From positions 56,139-120,138 of the forward strand of contig KB308725.1 of assembly GCA_000328365.1 (NCBI GenBank): DNA of 64,000 bases, written 5' to 3'. The DNA comes from Capitella teleta (lineage: Eukaryota; Annelida; Polychaeta; Capitellidae). How positions within the stretch are numbered: position 1 is the first letter of the stretch; every line of letters begins with the position of its first letter. Under the pieces are notes generated by a model that worked only from the letters and a program-made list of their open reading frames with translations, searched no databases and was not told the origin of the DNA. The position numbers were made by a program, and so were the translations under genes. Shown one piece after another: positions 11,772 through 25,000 of the stretch.

Positions 11772-13391
11772 ATGGTGAGTAAGAAGAAAATGTCTTCGAA
11801 AATCTTGTTATATCTTTGCATCAACAGCTCTAATCAACCAAATTGCATCTGATTTCGATTCTACAACCATTTTGTACAACGATAATATATTTTTTGTTAA
11901 ACGATGTACCTTTAGTTCGAAAATAATACTTATTCCCGACATGGACCAGGGAGTTGTAAATCTCCAGCCATCTCTTCACTCGCGTGATATTTGAGGTCTA
12001 TAAAGCTTTGAAATGATTAATTTGTTCGTGAAACCAAATCTATATTATGCATTCGTCGCTTACGTATAATTTCGTTTATTCGTGTATACCTGGGACTCAA
12101 CCTGCTATACGTTTTCAGTATCAGCTGGTGTATACAAATCAGTTTTCAGTATCGGCTAGGGTATTCAGTGTAACAGTGGACTCATTTTACTAGTCTTCCT
12201 CATTCAGTCAATGGTTTGTTATCTGGTATCACATGCAGAAACTTGCATGATTGCATATTGTCTTGTGAACTCGTATTTCATTTTGAACTCATATTTTTGT
12301 TGTGTATTTCAGACCAAAGGTACATCCAGCTTTGGAAAGCGCCACAACAAGACACATACCCTGTGTCGGCGTTGTGGTGGCCGCTGCTTCCACATCCAGA
12401 AGAAGAAATGCTCTCGTTGTGCATATCCTGAAGCTAAAATGAGGAAGTGTAAGTTTAATTTTTTTTACCTTATTCCCATCTTTTGCATTGAAGTTTGGAA
12501 ATAGCTATCTATTCTCATTCAGTGATTGCATGAATTTCATTGATCAATTCCACATGGTTTTGGATGTGTCATATGGAGGGAATATACTGTGGCCACAAGC
12601 AGTACTATCGTAATTGTATTCGGCATCTGTTGTGGCATTGTGATGTTGCTGCTTCCGAATAGATTTGCCCTGCACAGAACGCTTAACGCTAGCTCCAGAT
12701 GTACCCATCATTGGGGGGATGATGGCTACAAAAAAATAAGAACACGACCCTCATACTGTGCGATACGGTATGATTGCGTCCATTACGGTCCCTAAATATG
12801 CACATATATCGAAAGCGAACACCTTAATTATTCCATTACCAAAAACTTGAGCACCAAACGTTGAATGGTGGCTGAGTACGAGTTATTGAATATATTTGTC
12901 AAATTTGTTGACTTCGTGAAAAAAAAATTGAACCGGAAGTGATCGATGGAAATGGTGAAATATTTTTCAACCTCCACTCTGTTCACATGTTGACAAATGA
13001 AAGATGGATAACGGGCATGCGCAGAAAAAAAATTCATGGCCTTTTAAATCCTTAGCCGGTTACCAACCGTGACGAATGAACTTGAGAAGTAATAATGTTT
13101 CTATTTGTTCATATTAGCTATAGGCAATTGTATATTGCAATGTGGTCTAATTATTTTCATAATCTTCAGACAACTGGAGTGAGAAGGCTAAGCGCAGGAG
13201 GACACAAGGTGTTGGCCGCATGAGGTACCTCAAGAAGGTCTTCAGGAGATTCAGGTACGATTAAACCTCTCGTCAAATGTGGATTTTCTTCTAAGTCACA
13301 TGTATTTTTCAGGAATGGATTCAGAGAGGGAACAGTCGCCAAGAAAGCCAACCCTGCTGGTTCTGCCGCTCAGTCCTCTGCTGCGAAGTAG
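11772..13391 (+). CDS. RPL37: Ribosomal protein L37 (eL37)
   Basis: Zinc-binding protein of the large cytosolic ribosomal subunit. Exons: 11772-11774 (only the ATG), 12313-12448, 13170-13254, 13313-13391. The protein starts [19 protein letters not shown]. It carries the two CxxC pairs of the zinc finger (CRRCGG and CSRC), then the basic tail [19 protein letters not shown], and ends [15 protein letters not shown]. Length is about 100 residues, as in other animals. All junctions keep frame (K-Y at exon 2/3, R at exon 3/4). AATAAA lies at 13406-13411. Splitting the gene right after the ATG is known in animal ribosomal protein genes. I looked for a C/D snoRNA in the introns and found no convincing box pair. 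Confidence 0.97.
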
Positions 13392-13419
13392 ATCCTCTGT
13401 ACCACAATAAACTAAGAAC

Positions 13420-15320
13420 TGCATCATTGTGTTTGTGGTTTAATAAATAGCCCTGATGCCATTGTACATTGGTGGTTCATGAGCGCCAGGCTGGAGTTTC
13501 GTTTCACTAAAAAAATTGCTGGTTGCAATCTTTTTTTTTGTTCTCCCAACTGGCCAGGAATTGAATGCCTGAATCTTGATTCAGAAATGAGGATTTTTTT
13601 GTGTGACGAGTCGAGTAATCAGATGGTTAGAGATGACTGATTTATCTCATGGTCTGCCAAGGGGCTTATTCCTGGTTTATTTTATTTCTGTAGTACATTT
13701 ATCTGTTCTAGTTGGTTGGATATTGTCCCAAGTTTGGTTTGTGGTTGGGAGTGGATGTGGATCCCTTGATATCTGTAACAGACTGCCCCAGTTGTTAGCC
13801 CATTTTAACCATGTTACATGCTTTTGAAGAAGCAAATTCCATATACATTGTTAGCAATATTTTCTGCATCAAATCATGGATGCATTGGGAAGCCTTGATG
13901 CTCCATGCTTTGTAGAGACATTCTTGCGCATACTGGTGTTCACCAAATATTAATTATGACAATCCATGTACATTGTAGTTGGCCCAGACTAGGGTGTTGA
14001 AATGCAGTCCAAAATTTAACCAGAATGGTACTTAGATTTTTGTGCTGGTGAAGCCAAGATGATTGCTGATCTGCATTTAATGTAGATGCAAGGTTATGTC
14101 ACCACAATTTCAATTTTTGAAATGGAAGCACAGAATCATGGAAAATTCCAAGCAAGGGATTCCCTAGCCTGGAAGTGTCCCATAAGCCCAGAGTGCTTAG
14201 ATGTTCGCAAGTACAGTCCGTGTAATCACAACTAGGATAATTCAGCTCAATGTCATCACAATGAACATCATAATAATTTAGATTGCATATGACCAATGTT
14301 CATGTATGCTGGTGACAATATATTGAATACATATTTATTACCCATATATTTATTTGAAAATACAATGTAGTGATGTGCATGCACTTGGTAAAGTGAACTC
14401 ACGACTAAATGATACAAATGTACAGTACATTTTAACTTCAGGAGAATTAAAATGTGCATATATGCATAAAAACGTTTACCAACCTTGTGTACATGTAACT
14501 GATTTTACAATGTACATGTAACTAAAGAAGTGCTGTATATGATTATAGTAATCCGCATACACAAAACAGAAATGATCATCAGTCCTGTCCGGTTTATACC
14601 GTATACATGTACCAAGATATAGTTAGCTTTTCTTTTCTTTTATATGCTTTGGATCACATGTGTACATGCTGCAAGCGCACGCAGCTAATCATGGGTAACC
14701 GGTTGGGTGGTATGGGTATAATTTGTATTCATGTGTCTCCTTGTTTGATGTCAGGCTGTTTGCAAATGATATGAATTGAGAGAAAAAAGAAAGACAATTT
14801 CCTGTAAAATTGTGCTCACAACAATCAAAGAACTCAAAAGAAAACAGCAACTACAATTTTTCTAACCTCACAGGTTTAATCATCATACCGTTAATTATGT
14901 TCTTGATGTAATGAGGTTTGGAGACTGAATGAACAAATTGTCCTGGGTAAAGTATGGTGCATACAAGGGAATTTATGCTTTTGCTGAACAACCAAAGAGA
15001 GAAAATAGCAGTTGAATGACAATCAATTTATTAATTTACTGAAAAACAAAAAGAAATCCACAAAAAAACCAAAGAAAATAATGTTACAACAGAAAAACTT
15101 GAATGAAACGGTCTATACAAGAGTCTATACTGCGTTATAAGTTATGAAAAAAAAAAAAAAAAAAATTCAAAAGGTGAAATTTAAAGAAGCAAAAAAGGGG
15201 GAGAAGATGATAAGCATTGAAAAAATACGCTCTATGGCTGTGTAGTTGTTCATCGACGCAAATGAAAAAGCATTTCAATTTAATCACAGATGTTCAGTAG
15301 ATGGGTGAAGGATGTCCAAA
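13420..15320. other. Intergenic spacer between RPL37 and SGTA
   Basis: No gene recognised. The segment 14370-14680 is notably rich in the palindrome ACATGT/TACATGTA. Poly(A)-signal-like TTTATT and TTTAAT, read on the minus strand for SGTA, lie at 15028-15033 and 15279-15284. Confidence 0.5.
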
Positions 15321-15328
15321 ATGCTCAA

Positions 15329-17662
15329 CTACAAATTATCAGATTTCATTTCTGTAAATGTTCCTATGCGTCTATGAATCAGAACAGAATAAGTATTAAA
15401 TAGCGAAATAATTAATGATTGTGGCCATACCTGATGGAGGGGGTTGGGGAGGGTTGTCAGGGTTATTATCTCCCTGACTCCTGTACCGATTCCTGAGCTC
15501 ATCGACTAGGTCAGGGTTGCTCTGTTGCATCTGCTGAGCCAGCGTTTGTCCACTGAGCAAGAACAGAATAAATGCAAATCGCTCTTGATGAAATAAATGC
15601 TCCTACGCTTCCATGAGGCCTTCCATTCCTTGCGAACCTCCCTGTACGTTTCCAGACATCATGCTCGCCATCCTGGTTAAACAAGAATCACGCATAATTT
15701 GGTGTTAATGAAGCTAAAAAGTTCTACAGCCGCACATCTGGGTTCAATTATCATAGTGAACGCTCAACCAAATATGCTAAAAAAGCTGATCCTGATTTGT
15801 GCTGTTCACCTAATGTCTTAACGCCTAATTTCTATCATTGCTCAGTTGAAATTTTTTCATATGGCTCCTAATTTCATTGCCCCCTTTAGAATTCAAGAAA
15901 TATTGCCATGTTGTAAAAATTGACAACATGGCAAAAATGCTTGAAACATGTTGAGTATGTGAATGCGTATCAAATTTGATACATTTCAACATTGATCCCT
16001 CTCAAACGTTAAGTTTTGTCTTCAGTGTATGAATAGCTCACTCCAAAACAAAACATGCCAGCTAGTGGCAGCAACCATTGTCTAATAGTTGCATACTTTG
16101 TGTCTTCAGTGAGAATGTACACTTATGTTCTGTTCCGCTGTGTTTTATAATCGATGATTATAGAAATATAATGTATATTACAAAGAGCGTTCCAGCTAGA
16201 ATAGCCAAATCTTTAGCTTTGAAAGACTCATTCTACATAGCACGATGTAAGTTGTTTTATTTTGAGAATGTAAGCTGTTTTATTATGAGATGATTAAAGC
16301 CGAATCACCTGATACATTGAGTTCTTTAACTATTTAATTCGTGGGTGTGATTTAGATTCACAACTGAAGTCAAGATCTGGCCACCATGCTACGAGAGATA
16401 AGAGATATTGCTAATCCCACGGTGGAGTTTTATGCCAGAGAATTATTGTTAAGACAAGCATAACTAAGTCTCTCAAGATTAGCTAGAACCATGCAGTAAC
16501 CAGAACAAGACTTTGGTTCTGAATGAAAAACATGCCCCAGGTACACTTTAACGGTTTTCTTTTTCTCTTTCTCTTCTCCTTTCACTCTTGTATTTCAATA
16601 TATACTAATAAATTATTATTAACTGAATACTTACATCTGTTGCATCTGTGGGTTTGCCATCATGGATGATGCCTGAAAATTATTGATCAAAGCTATTAAA
16701 GCAGGAGAATGCAGGCAACAAGTAACATACCATCTCCATCAGGCCTGGATTGTTGAGCAGCCCGCCAATATCAAGTCCTCCCAAATTCAGACCTCCAGCA
16801 CCGAAGGGGTTAGGGGGAGCAGCAGCGGCTGTCGAACCACCACCCTCTGTAATCTTCTGCTCGGCCAATTGCATATTGTTCTTGTAGCTCTCATTACCAG
16901 GATCAAGTTCAAGCGCTTTCTTGTAGCAGTCACGTGCAGCATGGTGTTGGTTCAGAGCAGTGTGCGCCAAACTGCAAAAACATAATAATACATGTACTCT
17001 TATGAGATGCAGAACTGAAGTGATGTTACCCTTTGCGACCAAATGCTTTACTGTAATTCGGGTCAATTTCCAGGGCTTTTAAGCAATCCTCGAGGGAGCT
17101 TTGATGGTCGTTCAATTTGCTGAATGCTGCAGCTCTGAAAGAAGGTGTTTCATACCAGGCACCGTTCCAGACAGGGAAGCAAACCTGTTGCAGAAATAGA
17201 CAGCATTGCGGCCATCTTTCTCAATCGCTCTGCTGTAGCAGTCCAATGCCTCTTGATATTTCTCCTCCTTCATTCGCACATTTCCTTCGCCCTTCAAGCG
17301 ATCGCCTGCTGCTTTGTCCTCTGCGCTGGTTTCTTTTGGAGCCTCAGGCTACATGTGTTCATTATAGAAATTTGTATCAGAATAGCTTTAGACCTTCCAA
17401 CAACAAACCTTAACATGCTTGATGCCTTCTCGGAAGATGTCAAGCAGAGGAGCATGTTGGGTGTCACTTGATACGCTGTAAGCTGTTTCAAGGCATTGCT
17501 TGGCCACTGAAAAGTACAAGCAAATTGAGGAATAGCGCAGAGATAATAAAGTAAGTTCAGACCATCTAAACTCTCCAAGCTTTCTTCATCGAGGCCACCC
17601 ACACGCTGCTGGTCCCCAAGAAACCGAATGATAACACCAACAAGAGCTTTAACTTCAGACAT
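15329..17662 (-). CDS. SGTA: Small glutamine-rich TPR-containing protein alpha
   Basis: Co-chaperone that takes tail-anchored and mislocalised membrane proteins, binds HSP70/HSP90 through TPRs, and meets the BAG6/GET machinery through its N-terminal dimer. Exons in minus order: 17563-17662, 17409-17506, 17185-17348, 17030-17134, 16731-16971, 16635-16672, 15607-15672, 15431-15552 and a likely last exon 15329-15351; 318 residues against 313 in human. The N-terminus reads KALVGVIIRFL and VAKQCLETAY. Three TPRs span about residues 88-190 (GNVRMKEEKYQEALDCYSRA, ALDCYSRAIEKDGRNAVYFCN, KALELDPGNESYK). The tail has IGGLLNNPGLMEM, methionine-rich segments and QQMQQSNPDLVDELRNRYRSQ. If the last junction is not used, the frame instead runs 10 residues past 15431 to a stop. 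The poly-Q region is weaker than in mammals. Confidence 0.94.
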
Positions 17663-17719
17663 CGCAAAACTGCAAGAACAAAAGAATAATCATGAAATCA
17701 TACGAGCGGCACCATTAAG

Positions 17720-18370
17720 GTTAGTACAGATAAATTGGGGCGAGGTCTGAATACCTCATGGGTCTCGCTGTCGTACATGTATGTTAGTTAGTTCACTCAG
17801 CTGCATTATGATTGAAGCATTACTCAATGGGCGATAATAGGTAGAATTATCGATTAACAAGGGTTACTTATAGTGAGTAAGCCAAAACATTCTGATTAAT
17901 TTTATAGCTCACGTGGGAATTATTTCGCAACACTGTTAGCATAAATATATAAAATTGCCGATGCTGACCTGTTCAAGGTTACTGTACGAAAGAAAATTTC
18001 CACCGATTCAGTGAATCATGAGATGTCAGCGCTGAGTATGGAACGCCAAGCAGGGTATATGCAGCACCTTAGCATCCTCTATGCCAAAAAGAGAACCGCA
18101 AAGTGAGATTTGAACGCCATTTTGTTTCGTGGAATCGGAGCCTTCTCTATCAATTAACATTAGAAAATGATCCCCTACTGCAGTAAAATCAGTATAACAT
18201 TGCCAATCGTGCATATAAATCGAAAAAAAAAATACTGTTATTTCTTCCTTAAATATTTATCTTTCAGGAACAAACAAAAAAATATTGCACTCATTTGCAA
18301 TCTTTGTTTCTCACAATCGTAATGTAAATCGAGAAGAAGTGGGCAAATCAAACAAAATCACGATGCTTAT
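17720..18370. other. Upstream region of SGTA
   Basis: AT-rich sequence with no ORF I recognise. It presumably holds the SGTA promoter near 17700-17900. No TATA or CCAAT box stands out. Confidence 0.3.
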
Positions 18371-18379
18371 CTGCAGGGG

Positions 18380-19490
18380 TCATGATTTGGTCATCTTCTT
18401 TTGTGTCACATCATTTATGTTTACGTCATTCTCAGCGTTGACGGACGATTCAGTGTCGAGGGCAGGTTCAGCACTCCGTGACGGCTGAGGCACCGAGTGT
18501 GGCAACTGCGAATCAAGTTGGGGTGTGGAGGGCTCATTAACTACTTCTTGATTAGTTGGTTGTGCCACTGCCTCCTGAATAATTTGTGCGTTGCTGTCAT
18601 CAGCATTCTTATTTATTTGATTTACTTGATCGTAATGGTGCGTTTGTTTGATCGGGTTACCCATTGTAATTATCTTACACACTGGAACAATGGAAGGATT
18701 AGATGGATAATTATTTTCCCCCAAAACCTCGCAACAGTCATTCAAAACGTGTTGTATTGCAGCGTTAGTTACTTCGGTACCTCAATGGCCTGGTTTACCC
18801 CAAGTGCATTGAATTCGGCGTCAAATGAATCATTATCTGAACCCCACATATCAAATTATCGTCCATACCATTCAAACTTATTTTGTGCACAATCAAATTG
18901 AGCCTCGCCAAAGTGCATCGAGTCCATTCCGATTAATAGTGGAGCCGAAAAGTGATCACTATCAACAATATGTGCATGCAACTTAAACAGTCCACCGTTA
19001 ACTGGCAATATAATATGATATATATAGTTCGCCCAATTATTCTTAGCTTATGCCCTGTAGCCGAGAGGACAGTTGGACTTTCTTGTCCATCATTTACCAT
19101 TGGTAAGTTAAGCATTCGCCAGACTTTATAGGAAATTATTGTCACACAAGAACCAGTGTCTAAAAGTGCATGCATCTTCGTGCTCCCAATTGTAAGCATA
19201 ACTCGAGGCCTTAACACCGTTGATACGCTATCAAGGTACGTGGCCCCAGGTGGCCTCTAGTTTAAAGGCGGACGAGGAAATGGTTGATTGACGTTATTAT
19301 CTTGATTACGTTCAAGCTTCCTATAATCTCTCTTTACGTGCCCTGACTTTTGACAATAGTGACAAGTGCGTGTCTCGCTTTGTGTTCGCCTATCTCTTCC
19401 GTCAGCGGCAGAATAAAATGTGCAACATATCTCTTTACCCTGTTGTAAAGATCGTGTTAGATCATGTATTGTTTTGATCCTCATATCACT
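18380..19490 (-). mobile_element. LTR-retrotransposon fossil (gag-pro part), probably Ty3/Gypsy
   Basis: On the minus strand a CCHC zinc knuckle (CHYCQKSGHVKRD, about 19340-19385) comes before a retropepsin-like segment with LLDTGSCVTI (about 19130-19165). A low-complexity Pro/Gln/Asn-rich stretch follows at 18380-18745. This order is that of gag end, then protease, in Ty3/Gypsy-like elements. I see no reverse transcriptase, integrase or paired long terminal repeats in the window, so only a part remains. It looks broken, with more than one break, and old. Confidence 0.7.
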
Positions 19491-19499
19491 TAATCGCCG

Positions 19500-20630
19500 C
19501 TTTGTTTATCCGCTCAAGGTGCAACATTTATCATTTTTATCCTTTCTATCACTTTAAGACCTTCGTTAATCCTGTTTTTCTCAAATTCTAATCTTATGTT
19601 AATCTTATTGTGTAACTTGTTTTGGTACGATCACGAGTGATCTCGATGTTTTGAATAAATACCGGATGCAGCTAGAAGTCGGGGTAGTATCTTTGGAATC
19701 TGTCTTCAGTTGTTCATCCGATGTTATCCTAGTCTCCATATTAGCACGCCTTCGTCCGCGCGACTCAGAGCTATTATCTTCAGGGCTAGAAGGAACCGAA
19801 CTTTACAAGCAGTCCACTCTACATAATACATATGGTCATTTATGGATGCGTTTATCGAAAAGGAGAGTGGGGATGAACACGGATATAGTGGGGCCAATCT
19901 TCTTGTAATCTAACCATACAGATTTGAAACTGATGTCAGCAATAACGAAGGAGAGAGACCTCAGAGAAGTCACCGTGTTGGCGGTCAGAGCTGCCGCGGA
20001 GAAGAAAGTCAGGGCGAGGCACGCATCATCAGCAGCAACGATATATAGGTACATGTTGTCAAATACGTGGAAATCATCGAAAATTGAAATGTTTTGAATA
20101 ATTCGCTAACCAAGGACGCTCTTTAGTTTTATTTTGACGAAAAAGAAAAGTCGTGTCTGATAGAATGCTATGGAACGAAGACTATATGTAGTAACTCAGT
20201 TCACAGACATATTGAGAAATGTTTTGATATGATTTGGCATTATTGTCTAACGAGCATACGACGCCACACACTCATGATTTGACGATAACAAACATGCCTG
20301 CTTTTTCATAGCTTCGAGCTGCTCAGTGCCGAGCGACGACTGCGCGCTGAGAGGTTCTGGGAATATTTGACATAAAATTACCAGGTAAACAACATGATGG
20401 GGTTTTACGAGTCCGCCCAAACCATTCGGATGATACGGGCGCCAGAACAGAAGACCATGTCCGGGGTTTCCGGCTATCAATAAATCCCTAGGGTTCTTTA
20501 TCCTGCATACCACCATAGACAGTAGTACACAGCGCCCGGCCTTGTTACGCAGTTGGGTAGCACTGCAGAGTCACCGAAGAATTACTATCATAACGAATTA
20601 CAATTATAATTCACAATCATAACGCCAGTG
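19500..20630. other. Intergenic stretch, some moderate-GC ORFs
   Basis: Two minus-strand open stretches, 19836-20054 and 20247-20516, have fuller codon content than their surroundings (for example NPGHGLLFWRPYHPNGLGG), but I recognise no family and see no joining splice pattern. They could be more of the nearby LTR fossil or part of an unknown gene. Confidence 0.25.
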
Positions 20631-20730
20631 GCCTGAGGCTGATCGGGTCTCGAACCCTGGACCTCGACCCCCACGGTCGGCATAGGATTGCAGTCAACCG
20701 GTCAAACCAACTGAGCTATTCAGTGCCCCT
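20588..20730 (-). repeat. tRNA-derived SINE
   Basis: Read on the minus strand, TAGCTCAGTTGG (20707-20718) matches the RNA polymerase III A box and GGTTCGAGACC (20646-20656) the B box. The boxes are 62 nt apart, wider than in most tRNAs, as in a tRNA with a long variable arm. The ends do not pair as an acceptor stem, so this is a SINE head rather than a working tRNA gene. An AT-rich body follows toward 20588, and a (GAT)n tract lies outside the head at 20797-20816. Confidence 0.65.
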
Positions 20731-21256
20731 GGAACTGGTTGCATACTGTATAATGTATATAGCATGTTTGGTGGGAGATTTAACCTCTTGAAATAAACGA
20801 TGATGATGATGATGATGTCATCAGTCAAAGCACACATAATATACTCCGGCCACTGAGTAGAGTATCTTTGGCCCGCACAATTAAAATGATCGCAATTAAA
20901 TTGAACAATTGCCATCAAATGATTCACAGATTATATAATGGACATTACAATTATCTAAAATCTTGATTCCTATCAGTGGGGCTGGGACATTCATTTCTGT
21001 CAGATGTTTTGTGATCACATGGTATTCACTCATGATTGAATGCATATCGCACTCAATGAAAATTCAGATACTGCCGAAGTTCAGATGTAGAGAAAAGCAT
21101 GAACTCCAAGGAAATCAAATCATTCATGCTCTTGTTTTCACTCAAGTTAGAATCTTTCATTATCAAACCGAATTTGATTAAAGTGAGATACATGTAGCAA
21201 AGAACACGATGAGGCAGAAGAGATCAACAATGCCACACAATTGCATTCTTCAACTA

Positions 21257-21886
21257 CAGTCAGACCCCGTTAATCCGCCCTATTCGAATTCCACCGACCA
21301 CAATTCTCAGGAACAAATCTACTCTGTACCATTATAGTTTACATATGTAATCCACCTTTCAAAATTTCGTATTGCAAACAAACATAAGACACGACCCATC
21401 AATTGTTGGTGATATCTTTCAAGTCAGGTCAATTAAACAACAAATGGCGCCCCTCTGTCTATTTTAAACGTTTAAGAGGTTACTTAAACAAAGGAATCAA
21501 ATGAGGGTATCACCACTGAATCGATTCCTTTAGGTCTGCATGGCTGGCTTATTTTCAATTTAACTGGTCGCAAAGTTAGGCGATGTTCAGGAGCAGAATA
21601 AACGACGGGAGTTATGAGTGGAGAAGCCAGTGGAATTGAAACCGGGATAGTCGAAACTGATCCACGTACACATTCATAAAATGAGAGCCAAACATTGCCC
21701 ACTTCATTTGATCTGGGTTTTTTTTCTACGACCTGCTTGTAACCTAATGGTACATGCCACTACATGGTTTTTGTACGACATCTAATTAATTTTTATTTAT
21801 TTGTAGTCTGACATGTAATCAGCCCTTTTCGTTAATCCGCCTGTTTCCGTGGGAACGGAGGAGGGCAGATTAATGGGGTATGACTG
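21257..21886. mobile_element. Pogo/Tigger-type non-autonomous element with TA duplications
   Basis: The left end is CAGTCAGACCCCGTTAATCC and the right end is its inverted match, 21 of 24 positions agreeing (CAGTCATACCCCATTAATCT read inward). TA flanks both sides (21255-21256 and 21887-21888), the target duplication of Tc1/mariner-pogo elements. The CAGT start and TTAATCC core are typical of pogo/Tigger. The 630-bp interior encodes no transposase I recognise. EFR3 ends just to the right, and its likely poly(A) signal (minus-strand AATAAA at 21894-21899) is only 8 bp from the element. Confidence 0.8.
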
Positions 21887-22090
21887 TAATAGGTTTATTT
21901 TATCTGATTCTTCAAATACTCTGAAAACAAATCATTAAATCAGTATATGCAACTAAAAGGTTTTTTCAACAACTTAGATACTCCTCAGGATAACAAATTG
22001 CCTATAATTCATTTATGCTGTTAGTTATGAAGAAATAAAATGAAACAAAAAATATGAAGGACTTTAGAAAAATGAAGAGTAACTACGCCA

Positions 22091-25000
22091 CTAGTAAACG
22101 AACAGCTCTGGAAATTGGATTTCGTAAATGGGAACGGATTCCTCTTCAATGATTGGCTTGCGAGGACTGCCTCCAGGAGAGTGCTGCGGTTGAGCAATCA
22201 TGGCGAGAATCTCGTCAACTTTATCCTGAATCTGCTGAGCCTGGAAAGAGGATGGGAGATTAGAGGAGGAGGAGGAAGAGGAGGCGTAGGCACTCACCCT
22301 TTGCTCATTCTTGGCTACGATTTCTTCAAACGGTCCGTTACGGAATGAATCAATGATACGACGTCGATTCTCTTCATCTTCCTCCCTCTGCTTTGGATTC
22401 ACTTCTGAGGAATTTAATTGACCCATAATTTGTGAAATTTATTAATTGTTACGTTAAGAAGAGAAAAAGATGCATGAGAAAGAAGGATTCCAGATGTGAA
22501 CGCAGTATGAAAATGCATTCACTAGGCATTTAGTCATAATGTTCTGTTATGTAAACACTGAGAAGGCTATAAAATTTTTTTTTTGACTCACCAAGGATTT
22601 TCTTCATGGAATCAAAAGTGATTTCTTCAGCGGAGAAACCTCTCTTTGAAAGCGCGCAATAAAGTGCTGACAACAGAGCAGAATTGAGTACTCACCCGAA
22701 CGAGGATAGGGGTGGTGGTGGCACTCTCAAAGTCAGTGATCGTGGAATGGATATCACTCATGCTGATGTTCATGTCTACAGTGTCTGCGTACAGAACAGA
22801 AATAATTTCAATTATTCACACATTTCAAAGCCAATTTAGACCTCATTATAAACCACATTCGTCATTCTGTATTTAGGAAAATTATCCAGGGATTTAAAAA
22901 AAAAAAATTAAATTTTAAGCATGTCAGCGTTAATATAAACGGCACACAATTAAGCTAACAAGGGCCAAAAGTGATGAGCACACAAGTACACAGGTCAGTA
23001 CGCTGAAAGGTCATCAAAAGCAGAACACTTAAAGCCCCACAGAAGAGCACGCGTACTTGTGAAAGTACGCTACAATTTTGTTAATAGCTAAATATGCTTA
23101 TGCTTCAGATCTACATACGATACTCTTGTGAAATACATACCTTCCAGTACTGTTTGGCAAAACAAAACAAAACATACATATAAATTGAGTACATGTACTG
23201 CTGATTATACAAATTAGGTGCGATGAGGAACCTAAAAGTCACAAAATGATCTTAAATATTATGCCACCAACGACAATAAAACATGCAGAGGACGATTGGA
23301 GTACTTGACAAAGATTGGAGTACTTGACATGTACAGAAGGCGATTCCCTCAAAACGAGCACCAAGCACAACCCTTGACAGAGTGCCTCTTCGGTATATTA
23401 TTATTACATAATGCTGCTTGAATACTGGAAAACTTGTCAGCAAATAGCGATATGATAAATGATGTTAATAATGCAGTGGTTCAAGTATTTTAGTAATAAC
23501 ATGAGGAGTCTGAAAGCTTCACGTAGAAATCCTTGAATATGCAGTGTGGATTAAAGAGGCACTCTGCACGAACCACATGCCAAGAACATCCTACTTACAT
23601 GGCTTCGATTTGGCGTCTATTAAGAAAGACAAAGTTGCAGGTCAGAATAAACAAAACATAATTGAAAATTAAACAACTCAAATAATTAGTCAGACAAAAA
23701 ACTTTCGCGACGCAAGGAGCCTCGAAAGTGACAACAAACATTCCCAGGCCACAAGAGGGTGCTCCACTCACCCAGACCGGAAGGACGCGTCACGAAAGGA
23801 ACGCTCAGGCGAGATGTGTCATGGCCGCGTGCCTCAAGAGCGGAGGTGATGACGTCAACGTCAAAGAGCAAGTCATCCGTGACGGCCATGTTCTTTGGGT
23901 AACTGAGGAAGAAGAAAAGAAGGGATGAATTAACACTCAATGCAACTAAGATAAGATAAGATTGACCTACAAGATTGTGATTCAGTAGCAGGGTAAGAGA
24001 TAAAAATGACTGGTTTACAAGTGGAATATCCAACCCAGCCGGCCAAAAATATTTACAGGGAATATACTTTGTTCAAGAGCTCCTTGTTTCGCACAACTTC
24101 ACTTATGACTGATCTGAATCTTAAGGGAAAATGGATGAGTGATATTCAAATAAAGAGGGAATTTAGTGTCATTTATCCAACTGTAGTGGATAAATGAAAT
24201 ATAGAAAAAAAGGAAAATGACATCAAAAGAAAACGGGGCAGAAAATGATTTGACTGAGAATCACACCCATCTTGAAAGAAGAACTCGTATATACACTTTG
24301 CATGGCGTATGAAGAAAAAAGCCATCTGATTGAACGAGAGCCAAGTAACACATAACATATGAATAACAGAAGCGATGAAGCAGTCAATCAGCGTACCTGC
24401 GTGAGGTGTTGTGCCGGTTGAACGCAATGTCCGGAAGGAGATGAGAAGCTTTTTTAGTTCTGGCAGCAATCACTGAATCAACGTGTTCACAGAAGAGGGG
24501 AATGTCGTACAGCTGACTAATGAGGTTCATATAAGCAGACACCAGAGCTAAAATAGCGCTCTGGTGGGTCACGGGCAGAGAATTCTTGATCGCCATTTTC
24601 TATTGGAAAGAGAAGAAGATTTGCAATGAATACAACACGTGAAATTAAGAACCTGAATGCCAAGGGCCAGACGCAGGAGCTCCATGCGCACCTCCCCTCC
24701 CCCCATCTCCAGCAGCAGGAGAACCATGGTGCAGTACAAGGCTTCGTAATTATCAACCTTATTATTGGATTGCTGCATGTTCTCGTACAGATGCCAATAG
24801 AACAGTGACCCATTCTGAAGGGATATTTTTATTATTGTTTGTGTGATGATTACATACAGCAATCTGAGCTGACCTTCTTCATGAACATGAAATCCTGGCG
24901 AGGGGCTTCTTCCATCGTAAGATCCAACTGCACGATGTCTTTAGGTATTCTGAAAAATTGATCAAGATTAGATGTTTGTTCCCCATATATAATACATGAA

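Noticed and set aside
11775-13169. C/D-box snoRNA in RPL37 introns
   Set aside because: Isolated TGATG-like and CTGA-like strings occur, but no C/D pair with flanking stem and correct spacing was seen.
20640-20730. Working tRNA gene
   Set aside because: The A and B boxes are good, but the ends cannot form an acceptor stem and box spacing is too long, so it was called a SINE.
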